Positions 25,172 to 34,636 of a stretch of DNA of 64,000 bases are shown in pieces. The DNA comes from Pseudoflavonifractor capillosus (lineage in GTDB: Bacteria; Bacillota; Clostridia; Oscillospirales; Oscillospiraceae). The position numbers and the translations under genes were made by a program. Below the pieces are notes generated by a model. The model saw nothing but the letters and a program-made list of their open reading frames with translations, did no database searches and was not told where the DNA came from. Each line of letters starts with the position of its first letter. Within the stretch, counting starts at the first letter, position 1. The stretch spans positions 20,563 through 84,562 of the forward strand of contig NZ_JACJJE010000009.1 in assembly GCF_016899775.1 (NCBI RefSeq), written 5' to 3'.

Positions 25172-26293
25172 CTACTTCTTCAAGAGGCCCATGAGGGTCT
25201 GATAGATCTTCTCCCCCGCGTCAGGCACCGCCATGGAGTTCAGGGCCCGGATCATGGAATCCCGCCTGGCCGGGTCCCGCAGCAGGGCGGAGGCCTGGTC
25301 GTAGAGCTCCATGCCGGGGCAGTCCTTCTCCAGCAGCAGCACCGCCGCCCCCTGCCCGGACAGCACCCGGGCGTTCTTCTCCTGGTGGTTGGCGGTGACG
25401 TTGGGGGAGGGGACCAGAATGGACGGCTTTGCGATGGCGGTGAGCTCCGAGATGGTGGAGGCCCCCGCCCGGCACACCACCACGTCGGCGGCCGCCATTA
25501 CCAGGGGCATGTCGTAGATATACTCCCGCACCTCGATGCCGGTGCCCTCCAGCTTCACGCCCCGCCGGAGCAGCTCCTCCTGCATCCAGGCGTAATCCCG
25601 GCCAGCCCCGTGGATGTGGCGGAAGGGAGCTCCCTCCTTCGCCTCCCGCTCCAGGAAGTCCACCATGCGGCGGTTCATCACCTCCGCCCCCAGAGATCCC
25701 CAGTAGGACAGCAGGAGGGGCCGGTCGTCGGCGAGGCCCAGCTTTTCCCGGGCCTCCTGCCGGGTGTAGCGGAAGAAGTCCCCCCGCACCGGGGTGCCGG
25801 TGACCACCACCCGCTCCGGGTGATCGTAGTGGGCGCGGCTCTCCTCAAAGCCCACCATCACACAGTCTACCACCTTGCTCAGGGCCTTGGTGGTGAGGCC
25901 GGGGACCGCATTGGACTCGTGGACGGCGGTGGGGATCTTCCGGCGGGCGGCCTCCTTCACCACGGGGAAGGAGGCGTAGCCCCCGGTTCCCACCACCAGG
26001 TCGGGCTTGAACTCATCCACAATGCGCCGGGCCTGCCCCTTGGACTTCTGCATATTCATCAGGGTCCCAAAGTTGTGGGCGATGTCCGCCGGAGCCAGGG
26101 AGCGGTGGAAGTTGGTGATGGTCACCGTCTCGATGGGGTAGCCCTCCTTGGGAACCAGACGGGTCTCCATCCCCCCGTCCGCCCCTACGAAGAGCACCCG
26201 GCAGCCCGGATTGCGCTCCTGAAAGATGCGGGCCAGGGCCACCGCCGGATTCACATGTCCGGCCGTCCCGCCGCAGGTAAACAGAATGTTCAT
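25172..26293 (-). CDS. murG: Lipid II-forming N-acetylglucosaminyltransferase MurG
   Basis: This 373-residue peripheral membrane GT28 enzyme adds GlcNAc to lipid I to form lipid II. It has the glycine-rich loop TCGGTAGHVNPA at the N-terminus, GTGGYASFPVV near residue 103, and the donor-binding region CRAGASTISELTAIAKPSILVP. The start at 26293 follows GAGGTG; the reading upstream to 26356 runs into a repeat element and is rejected. A heptamer-repeat element separates it from ftsW. Confidence 0.94.
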   Translation of the reverse strand: MNILFTCGGTAGHVNPAVALARIFQERNPGCRVLFVGADGGMETRLVPKEGYPIETVTITNFHRSLAPADIAHNFGTLMNMQKSKGQARRIVDEFKPDLVVGTGGYASFPVVKEAARRKIPTAVHESNAVPGLTTKALSKVVDCVMVGFEESRAHYDHPERVVVTGTPVRGDFFRYTRQEAREKLGLADDRPLLLSYWGSLGAEVMNRRMVDFLEREAKEGAPFRHIHGAGRDYAWMQEELLRRGVKLEGTGIEVREYIYDMPLVMAAADVVVCRAGASTISELTAIAKPSILVPSPNVTANHQEKNARVLSGQGAAVLLLEKDCPGMELYDQASALLRDPARRDSMIRALNSMAVPDAGEKIYQTLMGLLKK

Positions 26294-26327
26294 GCAAACA
26301 CCTCGTAAGAATTGACAATTTACGAGA

Positions 26328-26559
26328 ATTGACAATTGACAATTTACAATTGACAATTGTCGCCTCTGGGATGCGATTCTTCTTTTGATGCCGTAGTCTT
26401 AATTGGAAGATATAATTCACGCTCTTTTTCCGCGGCGCTGTTGAACCAGAGCCAGCAAATTCAAATGCCATCCCACAGAAGCCAGTACAGCCTTCTTCTC
26501 CACGCATCCGGCTCCGTCAACCACCCAATTGTCAATTGTCCATTGTCAATTGTCAATTG
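26328..26559. repeat. Element bounded by inverted arrays of a 7-base repeat (AATTGAC type)
   Basis: Tandem copies of ATTGACA (left, 26328-26359) face inverted copies, TGTCAAT (right, 26526-26559), about 165 bases apart. The right end abuts the ftsW stop codon and the left end lies 34 bases before the murG start. The interior is AT-richer than its surroundings and encodes nothing convincing. It looks like a small insertion element inside the dcw operon. Confidence 0.65.
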
Positions 26560-26560
26560 C

Positions 26561-27757
26561 TCAGTCGTTTTTCGGCGCCCGGATCTGCCGGGAGATACTC
26601 AGCACCATCCCCATCTCCGCCAGCTGGATCATCAGAGCGGTGCCGCCGTAGCTGAAGAAAGGGAGGGAGATGCCGGTGTTGGGAATCAAGTTCGTGACCA
26701 CGCCGATATTCAAAAACACCTGGACGGCCAGCAAGGTGATGATGCCCACAATGGTCAGGGCCCCAAACTTATCCCGGGCGTGGAGGGCCAGCCAGTAGCC
26801 CCGCAGAATGAGCAGGGCAAACAGGATCAGCACCACCAGTCCCCCCACAAAGCCCAGCTCCTCCACCACAATGGGAAAGACGAAGTCATTCTCCAGCTCA
26901 GGGAGATAGAGCATTTTCTGCATGCTGTTGCCAAATCCCAGGCCCAGCAACCCGCCGGAGCCCATGGCAATGAGGGACTGTACGGTCTGATAGCCGTTTC
27001 CCTGGATATAGTTCCAGGGGTTCTGCCACAGGTCGATGCGGGCATTCATATAGGGGGTGAAGGCGATAATGATAGCCGCCAGTCCCCCCACCAGACTGCC
27101 CCCCGCCAGAAACCAACCCCAGTGGATACCGGCCGCAAACAGGACCGAGGCGCCGCCCGCGAGAATCAGGAGGGTGCCCGACATATGGGGCTGAAAGACC
27201 ACCAGACCTGCCACCACTCCGAGGACCAGCATATAGGGCACCAGCTCAATAAATCCGATCCGGTCCAACAGGTTGTAGAGCCGCCCAAAAAAGGAGCGGT
27301 TTTTATAGCGCTTGTGCTTCTCCGTGTCCCGCTTGCACAGCCGGGCGGCAAAGAACAAAATGACCGCAATTTTGGCAAACTCAGAGGGCTGAAATTCGAT
27401 TCCCAGCTTCAGCCACCGGCGGGCGCTGTTGCGCTCCACGCCCAGGGGGGTGTAAACCAGCAGCAACAGGAAGATAGACCCCACCAGCGCGATGGGGGCC
27501 ATCCACCGGAAGGTCTGGTAGTTGATTTTGGAGACCACATACATGGCCACCACTCCCACCCCGCCGAACATGGCCTGACGCGCAATATAAAGCAGGGGGT
27601 CCCCGTCGTGGTAGTAGGCGGTGGCGTAGGAGGCGGAGAACATCATAATCAGGCCGATGCCCAGCAGAAGGAGCACCAGCATCAGGAAGGGCAGGTCCAT
27701 GGGGCCCCGGGCCAGCTGTTCATCGACGGTCAAATCACGTTTGGGCTTTCGGGCCAT
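26561..27757 (-). CDS. ftsW: Septal peptidoglycan polymerase FtsW (SEDS family)
   Basis: This 398-residue membrane protein of the SEDS family has about ten helices. It carries QPSEFAKIAVILFF, the conserved loop region QAMFGGVGVV, GNGYQTVQSLIAMGSGGLLGLGFGN and the C-terminal GISLPFFSYGGTALM. FtsW polymerises glycan strands at the septum with its transpeptidase partner, here probably the PASTA PBP of the same cluster. ATG at 27757 follows AAGGAGG. Confidence 0.93.
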   Translation of the reverse strand: MARKPKRDLTVDEQLARGPMDLPFLMLVLLLLGIGLIMMFSASYATAYYHDGDPLLYIARQAMFGGVGVVAMYVVSKINYQTFRWMAPIALVGSIFLLLLVYTPLGVERNSARRWLKLGIEFQPSEFAKIAVILFFAARLCKRDTEKHKRYKNRSFFGRLYNLLDRIGFIELVPYMLVLGVVAGLVVFQPHMSGTLLILAGGASVLFAAGIHWGWFLAGGSLVGGLAAIIIAFTPYMNARIDLWQNPWNYIQGNGYQTVQSLIAMGSGGLLGLGFGNSMQKMLYLPELENDFVFPIVVEELGFVGGLVVLILFALLILRGYWLALHARDKFGALTIVGIITLLAVQVFLNIGVVTNLIPNTGISLPFFSYGGTALMIQLAEMGMVLSISRQIRAPKND

Positions 27758-27866
27758 GGGCTGCCTCCTTACTCACATTTTTGATACAGATGGGATTTTA
27801 TTTCTCGAGATATACTGTTAGGATTGCTTTTATGGCCGGTGGAGTTTCGCCGCGCGATGGTACCGT

Positions 27867-28856
27867 TTACATAGGATACCGATTCATAACCCCCAAAAAT
27901 GCCAGCAGGCACAGCACCAGGGTAATCCCGGAAAAGACGCAGAACAGCTTGGTCTCGCTCCAGCCCCCCATCTCCAGATGGTGGTGGAGGGGCGCCATGC
28001 GGAAGAACCGCTTGCCGCCGGTCTTTTTGAAGTATACGACCTGGATAATATCGGACAGAACCTCCAGGACGTAGATGAGTCCCACAATAGGGATCATCAG
28101 AGGCAGGTCCAAGGCGAAGGCCAGGCCGCACACCGCGCCCCCCAGGAACAGGGAGCCGGTGTCCCCCATGAACACCTTGGCCGGGTGGAAGTTATAGATG
28201 AGGAAGGCGGACAGTCCCCCCGCCAGGGCGGCAGACACGATGACCAGGTCGGTGCGGCCGTACCAGGCGGACACCGCCACATAGCAGAGCATCACCGGGA
28301 TGGTCACTCCGGTGGCCAGGCCGTCCACCCCGTCGGTGAGGTTGACGGCGTTCACCGTCCCCACCATGACGAAGGCGGCGAAGACCATGTATACGATCCA
28401 GGGGATGCCCACGATCTCCACATTCAGGAAGGGGATATACAGGTCCGGGGTGAGATAGCCGTCCCGGCGCATCAGGATGACAAACACGACGGCCGCCGCC
28501 AGCTGCAGGAAAAATTTCTGGGGGGCGGTCAGTCCCTCGTTGGCGTGGTGGCGCAGCTTCTGGAAATCGTCCACAAAGCCGATGGCCCCAAACACCAGGG
28601 CAAAGAGGAATACCACCAGATGGTTGTGAAGGCCGCTCTGGAGATCCCCCCAGCCGGCGGTGAGCACGGCGATTCCAATACCCAGAATAAACATCAGGCC
28701 GCCCATGGTGGGGGTGCCCTGCTTGGACATGTGCCAGGTAGGCCCATCCTCCCGGATGGACTGCCCCGCCTTCAGGCGGCGGAGAATGGGAATCAGGATC
28801 TGCCCGGCGATGGCGGTGACGCCAAAGGCCACAATAAAGCTGAGGATGTATGTCAT
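27867..28856 (-). CDS. mraY: Phospho-N-acetylmuramoyl-pentapeptide transferase
   Basis: This 329-residue membrane enzyme (ten helices) transfers phospho-MurNAc-pentapeptide to undecaprenyl phosphate, making lipid I. The motifs GFVDDFQKL (catalytic Asp pair), NAVNLTDGVDGLATG, KVFMGDTGSLFLGG and the histidine loop PLHHHLEM are all intact. ATG at 28856 follows CTGGAGG. It lies between murE and ftsW, separated by about 65 and 110 bases. Confidence 0.95.
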   Translation of the reverse strand: MTYILSFIVAFGVTAIAGQILIPILRRLKAGQSIREDGPTWHMSKQGTPTMGGLMFILGIGIAVLTAGWGDLQSGLHNHLVVFLFALVFGAIGFVDDFQKLRHHANEGLTAPQKFFLQLAAAVVFVILMRRDGYLTPDLYIPFLNVEIVGIPWIVYMVFAAFVMVGTVNAVNLTDGVDGLATGVTIPVMLCYVAVSAWYGRTDLVIVSAALAGGLSAFLIYNFHPAKVFMGDTGSLFLGGAVCGLAFALDLPLMIPIVGLIYVLEVLSDIIQVVYFKKTGGKRFFRMAPLHHHLEMGGWSETKLFCVFSGITLVLCLLAFLGVMNRYPM

Positions 28857-28920
28857 CGGTCAAACCTCCAGGAGTTTTCTTTCTCTTGGGCACGCCAATG
28901 GGTCGGTTGGCAAACTGGTA

Positions 28921-30411
28921 TTATACTACACCCGCCGGAAAATTTCCAGCCCTTTCCCGCCGCTTGGCCTGTTTTTCAAAATATTCCGCCACGATCTCCC
29001 GCTCGTCCATGGGGTACTGCACCCCGTTTACCTCCTGATAGGTCTCATGCCCCTTGCCCGCCAGGACGATCACGTCCCCCGGCCGCCCCTGGGCCAGGGC
29101 CCAGCGGATGGCCTGGGGCCGGTCGGGCTCGATGTGGATCTCGCCCCCCGGGCCTCCCATGCCGGCCAGGATATCCTCCAGAATCGCCCAGGGGTCCTCG
29201 GTGCGTGGGTTGTCGGAGGTGACCACCGCCACGTCGGCCAGCTCCCGGACCACCGCCCCCATGAGGGGCCGCTTGGTCCGGTCCCGGTCCCCGCCGCAGC
29301 CGAACAGGCAGACCAGCCGCCCCGCCGTAAAGTCCCGGGCGGTGAGGAGCACATTCTCCAGAGCGTTGGGACTGTGGGCATAGTCGATGAGCACCGTGTA
29401 GGCAGTGGGGGTTGGGACCACCTCCACCCGTCCCTTTACCCCCCGGGCACAGCGCAGGGCGGCGGCGATCTCCCCCAGCTCCAGCCCCAGGCACAGTCCG
29501 CAGGAGGCGGCGGCCAGGGCGTTGTAGATGGTAAAGCCCCCGGGGATAGGCAGATGGATGCGCTGAATGTCCTGTCTGGACACCGCCTCAAACTCCACAT
29601 GTCCCGGGAAAAGGCGGATATTCTTGGCGGTCAGGTCGGCGGCGTCCTTGTTCTCCGAGTAAGTGAACACGGGGCAGGGGACCCGCTCCCGGTACCACCG
29701 GCCCGCCTCGTCGTCCAGGTTGAGGACGGCGGTCTCACACTGCCGGAACAGCAGCCCCTTGGCGTCCCGGTACTCCTCCATGGTGTGGTGGTAGTCCAGG
29801 TGGTCCTGGGTCAGGTTGGTGAACACCCCGGCGGCGAAGGTCAATCCCTCCACCCGGTGCTGAACCAGGGCGTGGGAGGACACCTCCATCACCACATGGG
29901 TGCACCCCGCGTCCGCCATCTGCCGCAGCAGCTGCTGAACCTCGCAGCTCTCCGGGGTGGTGCGGTGGGCAGGAAGGCGAAGGGCGCCGATCTGGTTCTC
30001 GATGGTGCCGATGAGGCCCGCCTTGGTCCCCAGCACCCGCTCCAGCAGGTCCTTGATGAGACAGGTGGTGGTGGTCTTGCCGTTGGTGCCGGTGACGCCC
30101 ACCAGAGTGAGCTCCCGGGCCGGATGGCCGAACCAGTTGGCGGAGACCAGGGCCAGGGCCCGCCGGGCGTCGGGGGTCGCCAGCCAGGGCCCTTCCCCCT
30201 CCGGGGGCGTCTCACACAGGACGGCGGCCGCCCCCTTTTCCAGAGCCTCCTGGATAAACCGCGCCCCGTCGGTCCTGGCTCCGGGCAGGGCCACAAACAG
30301 GGCCCCGGGCTCCATGGTCCGGGTGTCGTAGGATAAGGAAGAAATTTCCATATCCTCGGTAAAATGCTCCCCCGTGAGGGGGACGCCGTGCAGCAGATTC
30401 CACAGCTTCAA
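28921..30411 (-). CDS. murE: UDP-MurNAc-L-Ala-D-Glu:meso-diaminopimelate ligase
   Basis: This Mur ligase of 496 residues adds meso-diaminopimelate to the cell-wall precursor. It shows the ATP loop VTGTNGKTTTT near residue 110, HTTPE-type substrate loop HRTTPES, and the amino-acid selectivity motif DNPRTEDP, which marks meso-DAP rather than lysine specificity. I prefer TTG 30411 (GAGGGG 8-9 bases upstream); GTG 30420 touches the ribosome site. The product shows the organism has DAP-type peptidoglycan. MurD and MurF genes are not in this cluster. Confidence 0.93.
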   Translation of the reverse strand: MKLWNLLHGVPLTGEHFTEDMEISSLSYDTRTMEPGALFVALPGARTDGARFIQEALEKGAAAVLCETPPEGEGPWLATPDARRALALVSANWFGHPARELTLVGVTGTNGKTTTTCLIKDLLERVLGTKAGLIGTIENQIGALRLPAHRTTPESCEVQQLLRQMADAGCTHVVMEVSSHALVQHRVEGLTFAAGVFTNLTQDHLDYHHTMEEYRDAKGLLFRQCETAVLNLDDEAGRWYRERVPCPVFTYSENKDAADLTAKNIRLFPGHVEFEAVSRQDIQRIHLPIPGGFTIYNALAAASCGLCLGLELGEIAAALRCARGVKGRVEVVPTPTAYTVLIDYAHSPNALENVLLTARDFTAGRLVCLFGCGGDRDRTKRPLMGAVVRELADVAVVTSDNPRTEDPWAILEDILAGMGGPGGEIHIEPDRPQAIRWALAQGRPGDVIVLAGKGHETYQEVNGVQYPMDEREIVAEYFEKQAKRRERAGNFPAGVV

Positions 30412-30491
30412 AGTTGTCACCCCTCACGGGTGCGGTTTCATTCTCTCTAAATTTTGCGCATTGGGCCTTACGGCCCTCTTGGGAACACCGT

Positions 30492-32948
30492 CTAATCCAA
30501 TCCGGCGTAGCCGTCCTCCACCACGGTGGAGAACTGTACGTCGATCACCGTGCCGATGGCCGCGGTCTCCCCGCCGGCCACGCTCTGGCTCTGGGCCCGG
30601 GAGGAGTTGGTGTAGAAGGTGCTGGTGCCGGTGGCCCGCATGAAGAAGCCGGCCGCCTCCAGGGCGTTCTTGGCCGCCTCATAGCTCTGTCCCACTACGT
30701 TGGGCACCGTCCCCGTCTCCTCAGGGGTGGCTCCGCCCAGGTAGAGGATCACGGTGGACCCGCCCGGCACGGCGGAGTTGGCGGCGGGCACCTGGCTGGT
30801 GACCACATCCCCCTCCCCGATGGTCCGGTAGCTCAGGCCCTTATTGCTCAGCCTGGTCTCCGCGTCGGCCACGGTATATCCGGTCACCTGGGGGGTGGTC
30901 ACGTCCACGGCGGCGGACTCCTCCGCCGTGTACTGCTTCTCCACGTCCAGATAGTCCAGAATCTGGGCAATCACCTCGCCGGCCATAGGGGCGGCCATGT
31001 TGCCGCCGCTGATGTACACGCCGGTGGTGGACCAGTCACTGCCGGGCGAGGATGGCTTGGGGTTGTCATAGGCCAGGAGCACGATGACCTCCGGGTCGTC
31101 CGCCGGGGCAAAGCCCATAAAGGAGACGATGGTGTGGTCCTTCTCCGTGGTCTCGGAGGAGCCCGTCTTGCCGCCGATGCGGTAGCCCGCCTGATAGGCG
31201 TTGTGGCCGGTGCCCTCGGACACCACGGTCTCCAGAATGGCCCGGCAGCGCCGGCTGGTCTCCTCGCTCACCACCTGGCGGATCAGGGTGGGCTCGGTAT
31301 TCTGAATCACCGCCCCGCTGGCGTCGGAGACGGACTGGACCACATAGGGCTGGTACAGATTGCCTCCATTGATGACGGAGGAGAAGGCGGTAATCATCTG
31401 TAAGGGCGTAACGGTGAAGCGCTGACCGAACGAGGCCACTGCCAGGTCCACATAGGTCATAGCCTCCCGTCCCCAGTCCAGACCGATGTTCTCTCCCGGC
31501 AGGTCGATACCGGTCTTTTCAATCATGCCGAAGGCCTCGAAGTAGTCGTAGAACTTCTCCACCCCCAGCCGCTGTCCGATTTCAATAAAAGCGGGGTTGC
31601 AGGAGTTCTGCACTGCCTCTGCCAGCGTCTGCATCCCGTGGCCATCTCGTTTGGAACAGTGGATGGGGTTTGCCACTCCGGGCAGCCGGCAGGAGCCGGA
31701 ACAATAGAAGGTGTCGCTCTCGCTCACCACGCCCTCCTCCAGGGCGGCGGCCAGCACCAGGGCCTTGAAGGTGGAGCCCGGCTCGTAGGGCTCGCTCAGC
31801 CCCTTGTTCCGCCACTGGGTCTCCCGGACGGCGGCGTTGGCCTGGGACTGGGCCTGCTGCTGGAGCTCCGCGTCGGTGAGCTGCTCCTCGGCGGGCTTCT
31901 GGTCGTTCTCCGCCTTGAGCTGTTCATAGATCCCCTGGACATTGGACGAGGCCTCGCCCTGGAGCAGACTGTCCATGATCACCGAGTAGTTGTTGGGGTC
32001 AAACTCCGGGGAGCTGGCCATGGCCAGGATCTCCATGGTCTTGGGATTGGCCACGATGCACACGCCGCCGTCCTGCACGTCGTAGGCAGCGATGCCCTTC
32101 TCCAGGATCTGCTCGGCATAGGACTGGATGGTACTGTCGATGGTCAGGGTCAGGTTATAGCCGTTGACCGCGTCCACATAGTTGGAGTAGCTGTTGTACA
32201 GCTCGTCGTTCTCAGCGGTGCGGCCGGTGACTACCCGGCCGGGAATCCCTTTCAGGATTTCCTCGTACTTGGCCTCCAGACCGTACGCGCCGCCCTCAGA
32301 GTTGACAAAGCCCAGCACCTGGGAGGCCAGCGCTCCGAAGGGGTAGTACCGCTTGGTGCCGGGGGTGAGATAGAGGTAATAACCCGTTTTGTTCTCCTCA
32401 ATAAAGGTGCGGATGGCCTGGGCCTCTTCCTCCTCCAGCTCGGTGAGGAGCACCTCATACTGGGAGTTTTCCTTGGCCATTCGCCGCTCCAGATCGGCCC
32501 GGTCCAGGTCGGGACGAATGGCCATCAGGCCGTCGATGATCTCGTCCCGCAGCTCCTGCACCGCCGCTCTCCAGGCCTCCTCGTCCTCATTGCCCTCCTC
32601 ATCGGTATAGTCGCTCTGGTCCACGCTGTTCATCAGGTCCTTGGGGGCCAGAATCAGGTTGTATACGGTGGCCGACATGGCCAGCACATCGCCGTTGGCG
32701 TCCAGAATGTCCCCCCGGTGGGCGGACACCGACACGTCCATCAGCTGCTGATCCGTGGCCCGCTGCTGGTAAAAATCGTGGTCCCGGATGGAGATCGTCC
32801 ACAGCTGGATCACCAGCGGAATGAACAGTCCCACCCCGCACACCAGCATCAAAAACAGGGAGCGCCGGAATACCAGGCGCTTGGACTGCCGGTTGCGGTC
32901 AATCCGGCTGTCCCGGTCCTCCCGCTCCCAGCGCGGTCGATTCTGCAC
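30492..32948 (-). CDS. Septal class B penicillin-binding protein with two PASTA domains (FtsI/SpoVD type)
   Basis: This 818-residue transpeptidase has a basic N-terminal tail, one membrane anchor (about 28-50), a dimerisation domain and a transpeptidase domain with EPGSTFK (nucleophile Ser), SCN (in QNSCNPAF) and GGKTGSS. Two C-terminal PASTA domains follow (about 690-815, the second beginning PNVVGQSYEAA). PASTA domains occur in SpoVD and PBP2x-like proteins. As the only class B PBP in the cluster it probably serves vegetative division, though a sporulation role cannot be excluded. The GTG start follows AAGGAGGG. Confidence 0.9.
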   Translation of the reverse strand: MQNRPRWEREDRDSRIDRNRQSKRLVFRRSLFLMLVCGVGLFIPLVIQLWTISIRDHDFYQQRATDQQLMDVSVSAHRGDILDANGDVLAMSATVYNLILAPKDLMNSVDQSDYTDEEGNEDEEAWRAAVQELRDEIIDGLMAIRPDLDRADLERRMAKENSQYEVLLTELEEEEAQAIRTFIEENKTGYYLYLTPGTKRYYPFGALASQVLGFVNSEGGAYGLEAKYEEILKGIPGRVVTGRTAENDELYNSYSNYVDAVNGYNLTLTIDSTIQSYAEQILEKGIAAYDVQDGGVCIVANPKTMEILAMASSPEFDPNNYSVIMDSLLQGEASSNVQGIYEQLKAENDQKPAEEQLTDAELQQQAQSQANAAVRETQWRNKGLSEPYEPGSTFKALVLAAALEEGVVSESDTFYCSGSCRLPGVANPIHCSKRDGHGMQTLAEAVQNSCNPAFIEIGQRLGVEKFYDYFEAFGMIEKTGIDLPGENIGLDWGREAMTYVDLAVASFGQRFTVTPLQMITAFSSVINGGNLYQPYVVQSVSDASGAVIQNTEPTLIRQVVSEETSRRCRAILETVVSEGTGHNAYQAGYRIGGKTGSSETTEKDHTIVSFMGFAPADDPEVIVLLAYDNPKPSSPGSDWSTTGVYISGGNMAAPMAGEVIAQILDYLDVEKQYTAEESAAVDVTTPQVTGYTVADAETRLSNKGLSYRTIGEGDVVTSQVPAANSAVPGGSTVILYLGGATPEETGTVPNVVGQSYEAAKNALEAAGFFMRATGTSTFYTNSSRAQSQSVAGGETAAIGTVIDVQFSTVVEDGYAGLD

Positions 32949-33072
32949 GTTGGTCCCTCCTTGTATCTCTGCTCAAAGGCGTCATCAGCGCCAGAAGGGC
33001 GCAAGAAAGCCTCCCTTCCTGCGCCCTTATCTCTGTCCCGCCTGTGTTTTATGGTTTCAATTTATGGCTGCG

Positions 33073-33639
33073 TCACTGAAAATATGCGAACAGATCGCCA
33101 AACAGCTCCTTCAGGCCGTCCAGCAGCCCCTGGGGGCCCTGACTGGTCTCCTCCTGTCCGTACAGCACCACGCTGTCCGGCTCAGACAGATCCAGATAGA
33201 CGATCTGGTCGTTGGTGGGCCGGACCATGGTGTCCCCCACCGCCGCCTGGATGCGCTCCATGTCAAAGACCTTCTCATACTGGGCGGAGAGCCGCACGTT
33301 CTCCTCCTGGAGGTCGCTGAGTTCACTGCGCATGGTCACCAGCTGGTCGCTGGTCACGATATACTGGGAGTAGCTCCACAGCACCAGGGCGGCAAAAATG
33401 CCCACCGCCAGAAAGCCGATCACCGCGAAGGGAGAGACCTCCCCCGCCTCCCGCACCTGGACCCGGGTCCGGGTGAGGGTCCGCTCCCGTTCCCGGGGCC
33501 GGACCTTGGGCTTGGGCCGGAGCGTATCCTCCCGCCCGGGGGCACGGACGGCGCTGCCGTCGTAAGCGGGGGCATAGGCTACGCTTCCATAGGTGTCGTA
33601 TGAGGGTCGGTTGCGGCGGCGGCTTGCCATTCCATTCAC
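33073..33639 (-). CDS. ftsL: FtsL-like cell division protein
   Basis: The 188-residue product has a long basic cytoplasmic region (about 1-68), one membrane helix (SPFAVIGFLAVGIFAALVLW, 69-88) and a coiled coil (about 95-130, MRSELSDLQEENVRLSAQYEKV), the layout of FtsL/DivIC. Sequence conservation in this family is low and the assignment rests on topology and position between rsmH and the PBP gene. Start GTG 33639 with AAGGAG 7 bases away; ATG 33630 is possible. Confidence 0.78.
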   Translation of the reverse strand: MNGMASRRRNRPSYDTYGSVAYAPAYDGSAVRAPGREDTLRPKPKVRPRERERTLTRTRVQVREAGEVSPFAVIGFLAVGIFAALVLWSYSQYIVTSDQLVTMRSELSDLQEENVRLSAQYEKVFDMERIQAAVGDTMVRPTNDQIVYLDLSEPDSVVLYGQEETSQGPQGLLDGLKELFGDLFAYFQ

Positions 33640-33673
33640 TCCGTTTCTCCTTGGTATCCCACAGTCTGCCCGC

Positions 33674-34633
33674 TCAGGCCCGCCTTGCCGGGGGCTTGAG
33701 CTTCTCCGCGGCCCGCAGCTTGGCGCTCCGGGCCCGGGGGTTTTCCGCGATCTCCTCCGCCGTGGGCAGAATGGGCTTTCGGGAGATCAGTTTCACGTCC
33801 GGGGTCTTCCCGCACACACACACCGGGAAGTCGGGCGGACAGGTACAGCCTTTTGCAAAGGCGGCCAGGCCGGTTTTCACGATCCGGTCCTCCAGCGAGT
33901 GGAAGGTGATCACCGCCAGCCGTCCCCCCTGATTCAGCCGGGGCACGGCGGCCTGGATCATCCGGTCCACCGAGGAGAGCTCGTCATTGACGGCGATGCG
34001 GATGGCCTGAAAGCTCCGCTTGGCCGGGTGCTGCTTCTCTTTCAGCGCTCTGGCGGGCATGCCGCTCTTGATCACGTCCACCAGTTCCAAAGTTGTCTCA
34101 ATGGGGCGCTCCTGCCGGCGGCGGACGATGGCCGCGGCGATGGTCGGGGCGTACCGCTCCTCCCCATACTGGGACAGGATGCGCCGCAGCTCCTCCTGGG
34201 GCCAGGTGTTCACCACCTGGGCGGCGGTGAGGCCCTCGGACCGGTCCATCCGCATGTCCAGAGGGGCGTCGGTCCGATAGGAGAAGCCCCGCTCTCCGTC
34301 GTCCAGCTGGGGGGAGGACACCCCCAGGTCAAAGAGCATCCCGTCCACGCCTGCGAGATGGAGCCCGTCCAGGATGGCGTCCAGCTGGTCGAAGTTGCTG
34401 TGGACCAGGGTCACCTTGTCCATCCACTCCCCCAGCCGCTCCTGGGCCGCGTCCAGGGCCGCCTGGTCCCGGTCCACGCAGATGAGCCGTCCGGTGGTCA
34501 GCCGCCGGGCGATCTCCCGGCTGTGGCCCGCCCGGCCCAAGGTCCCGTCCAGGTAGATCCCGTCAGGGCGGATGTTCAGGGCCTGGATGCACTCCTCCAG
34601 AAGCACCGGCTTGTGGGTCAACACTTCTTCCAT
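33674..34633 (-). CDS. rsmH: 16S rRNA (cytosine-1402-N4)-methyltransferase RsmH
   Basis: This 319-residue SAM-dependent enzyme methylates C1402 in the ribosomal P site. It carries HKPVLLEECI, the SAM loop LDGTLGRAGHSREI, DLGVSSPQLDDGERGFSY and ITFHSLEDRIVK, all diagnostic of MraW/RsmH. It begins only 3 bases after the mraZ stop with a poor ribosome site, so its translation is probably coupled to mraZ. Confidence 0.95.
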   Translation of the reverse strand: MEEVLTHKPVLLEECIQALNIRPDGIYLDGTLGRAGHSREIARRLTTGRLICVDRDQAALDAAQERLGEWMDKVTLVHSNFDQLDAILDGLHLAGVDGMLFDLGVSSPQLDDGERGFSYRTDAPLDMRMDRSEGLTAAQVVNTWPQEELRRILSQYGEERYAPTIAAAIVRRRQERPIETTLELVDVIKSGMPARALKEKQHPAKRSFQAIRIAVNDELSSVDRMIQAAVPRLNQGGRLAVITFHSLEDRIVKTGLAAFAKGCTCPPDFPVCVCGKTPDVKLISRKPILPTAEEIAENPRARSAKLRAAEKLKPPARRA

Positions 34634-34636
34634 ACG

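Noticed and set aside
26328..26559. CRISPR array from the regular short repeats
   Set aside because: The repeat unit is 7 bases with no spacers and no cas genes are present.
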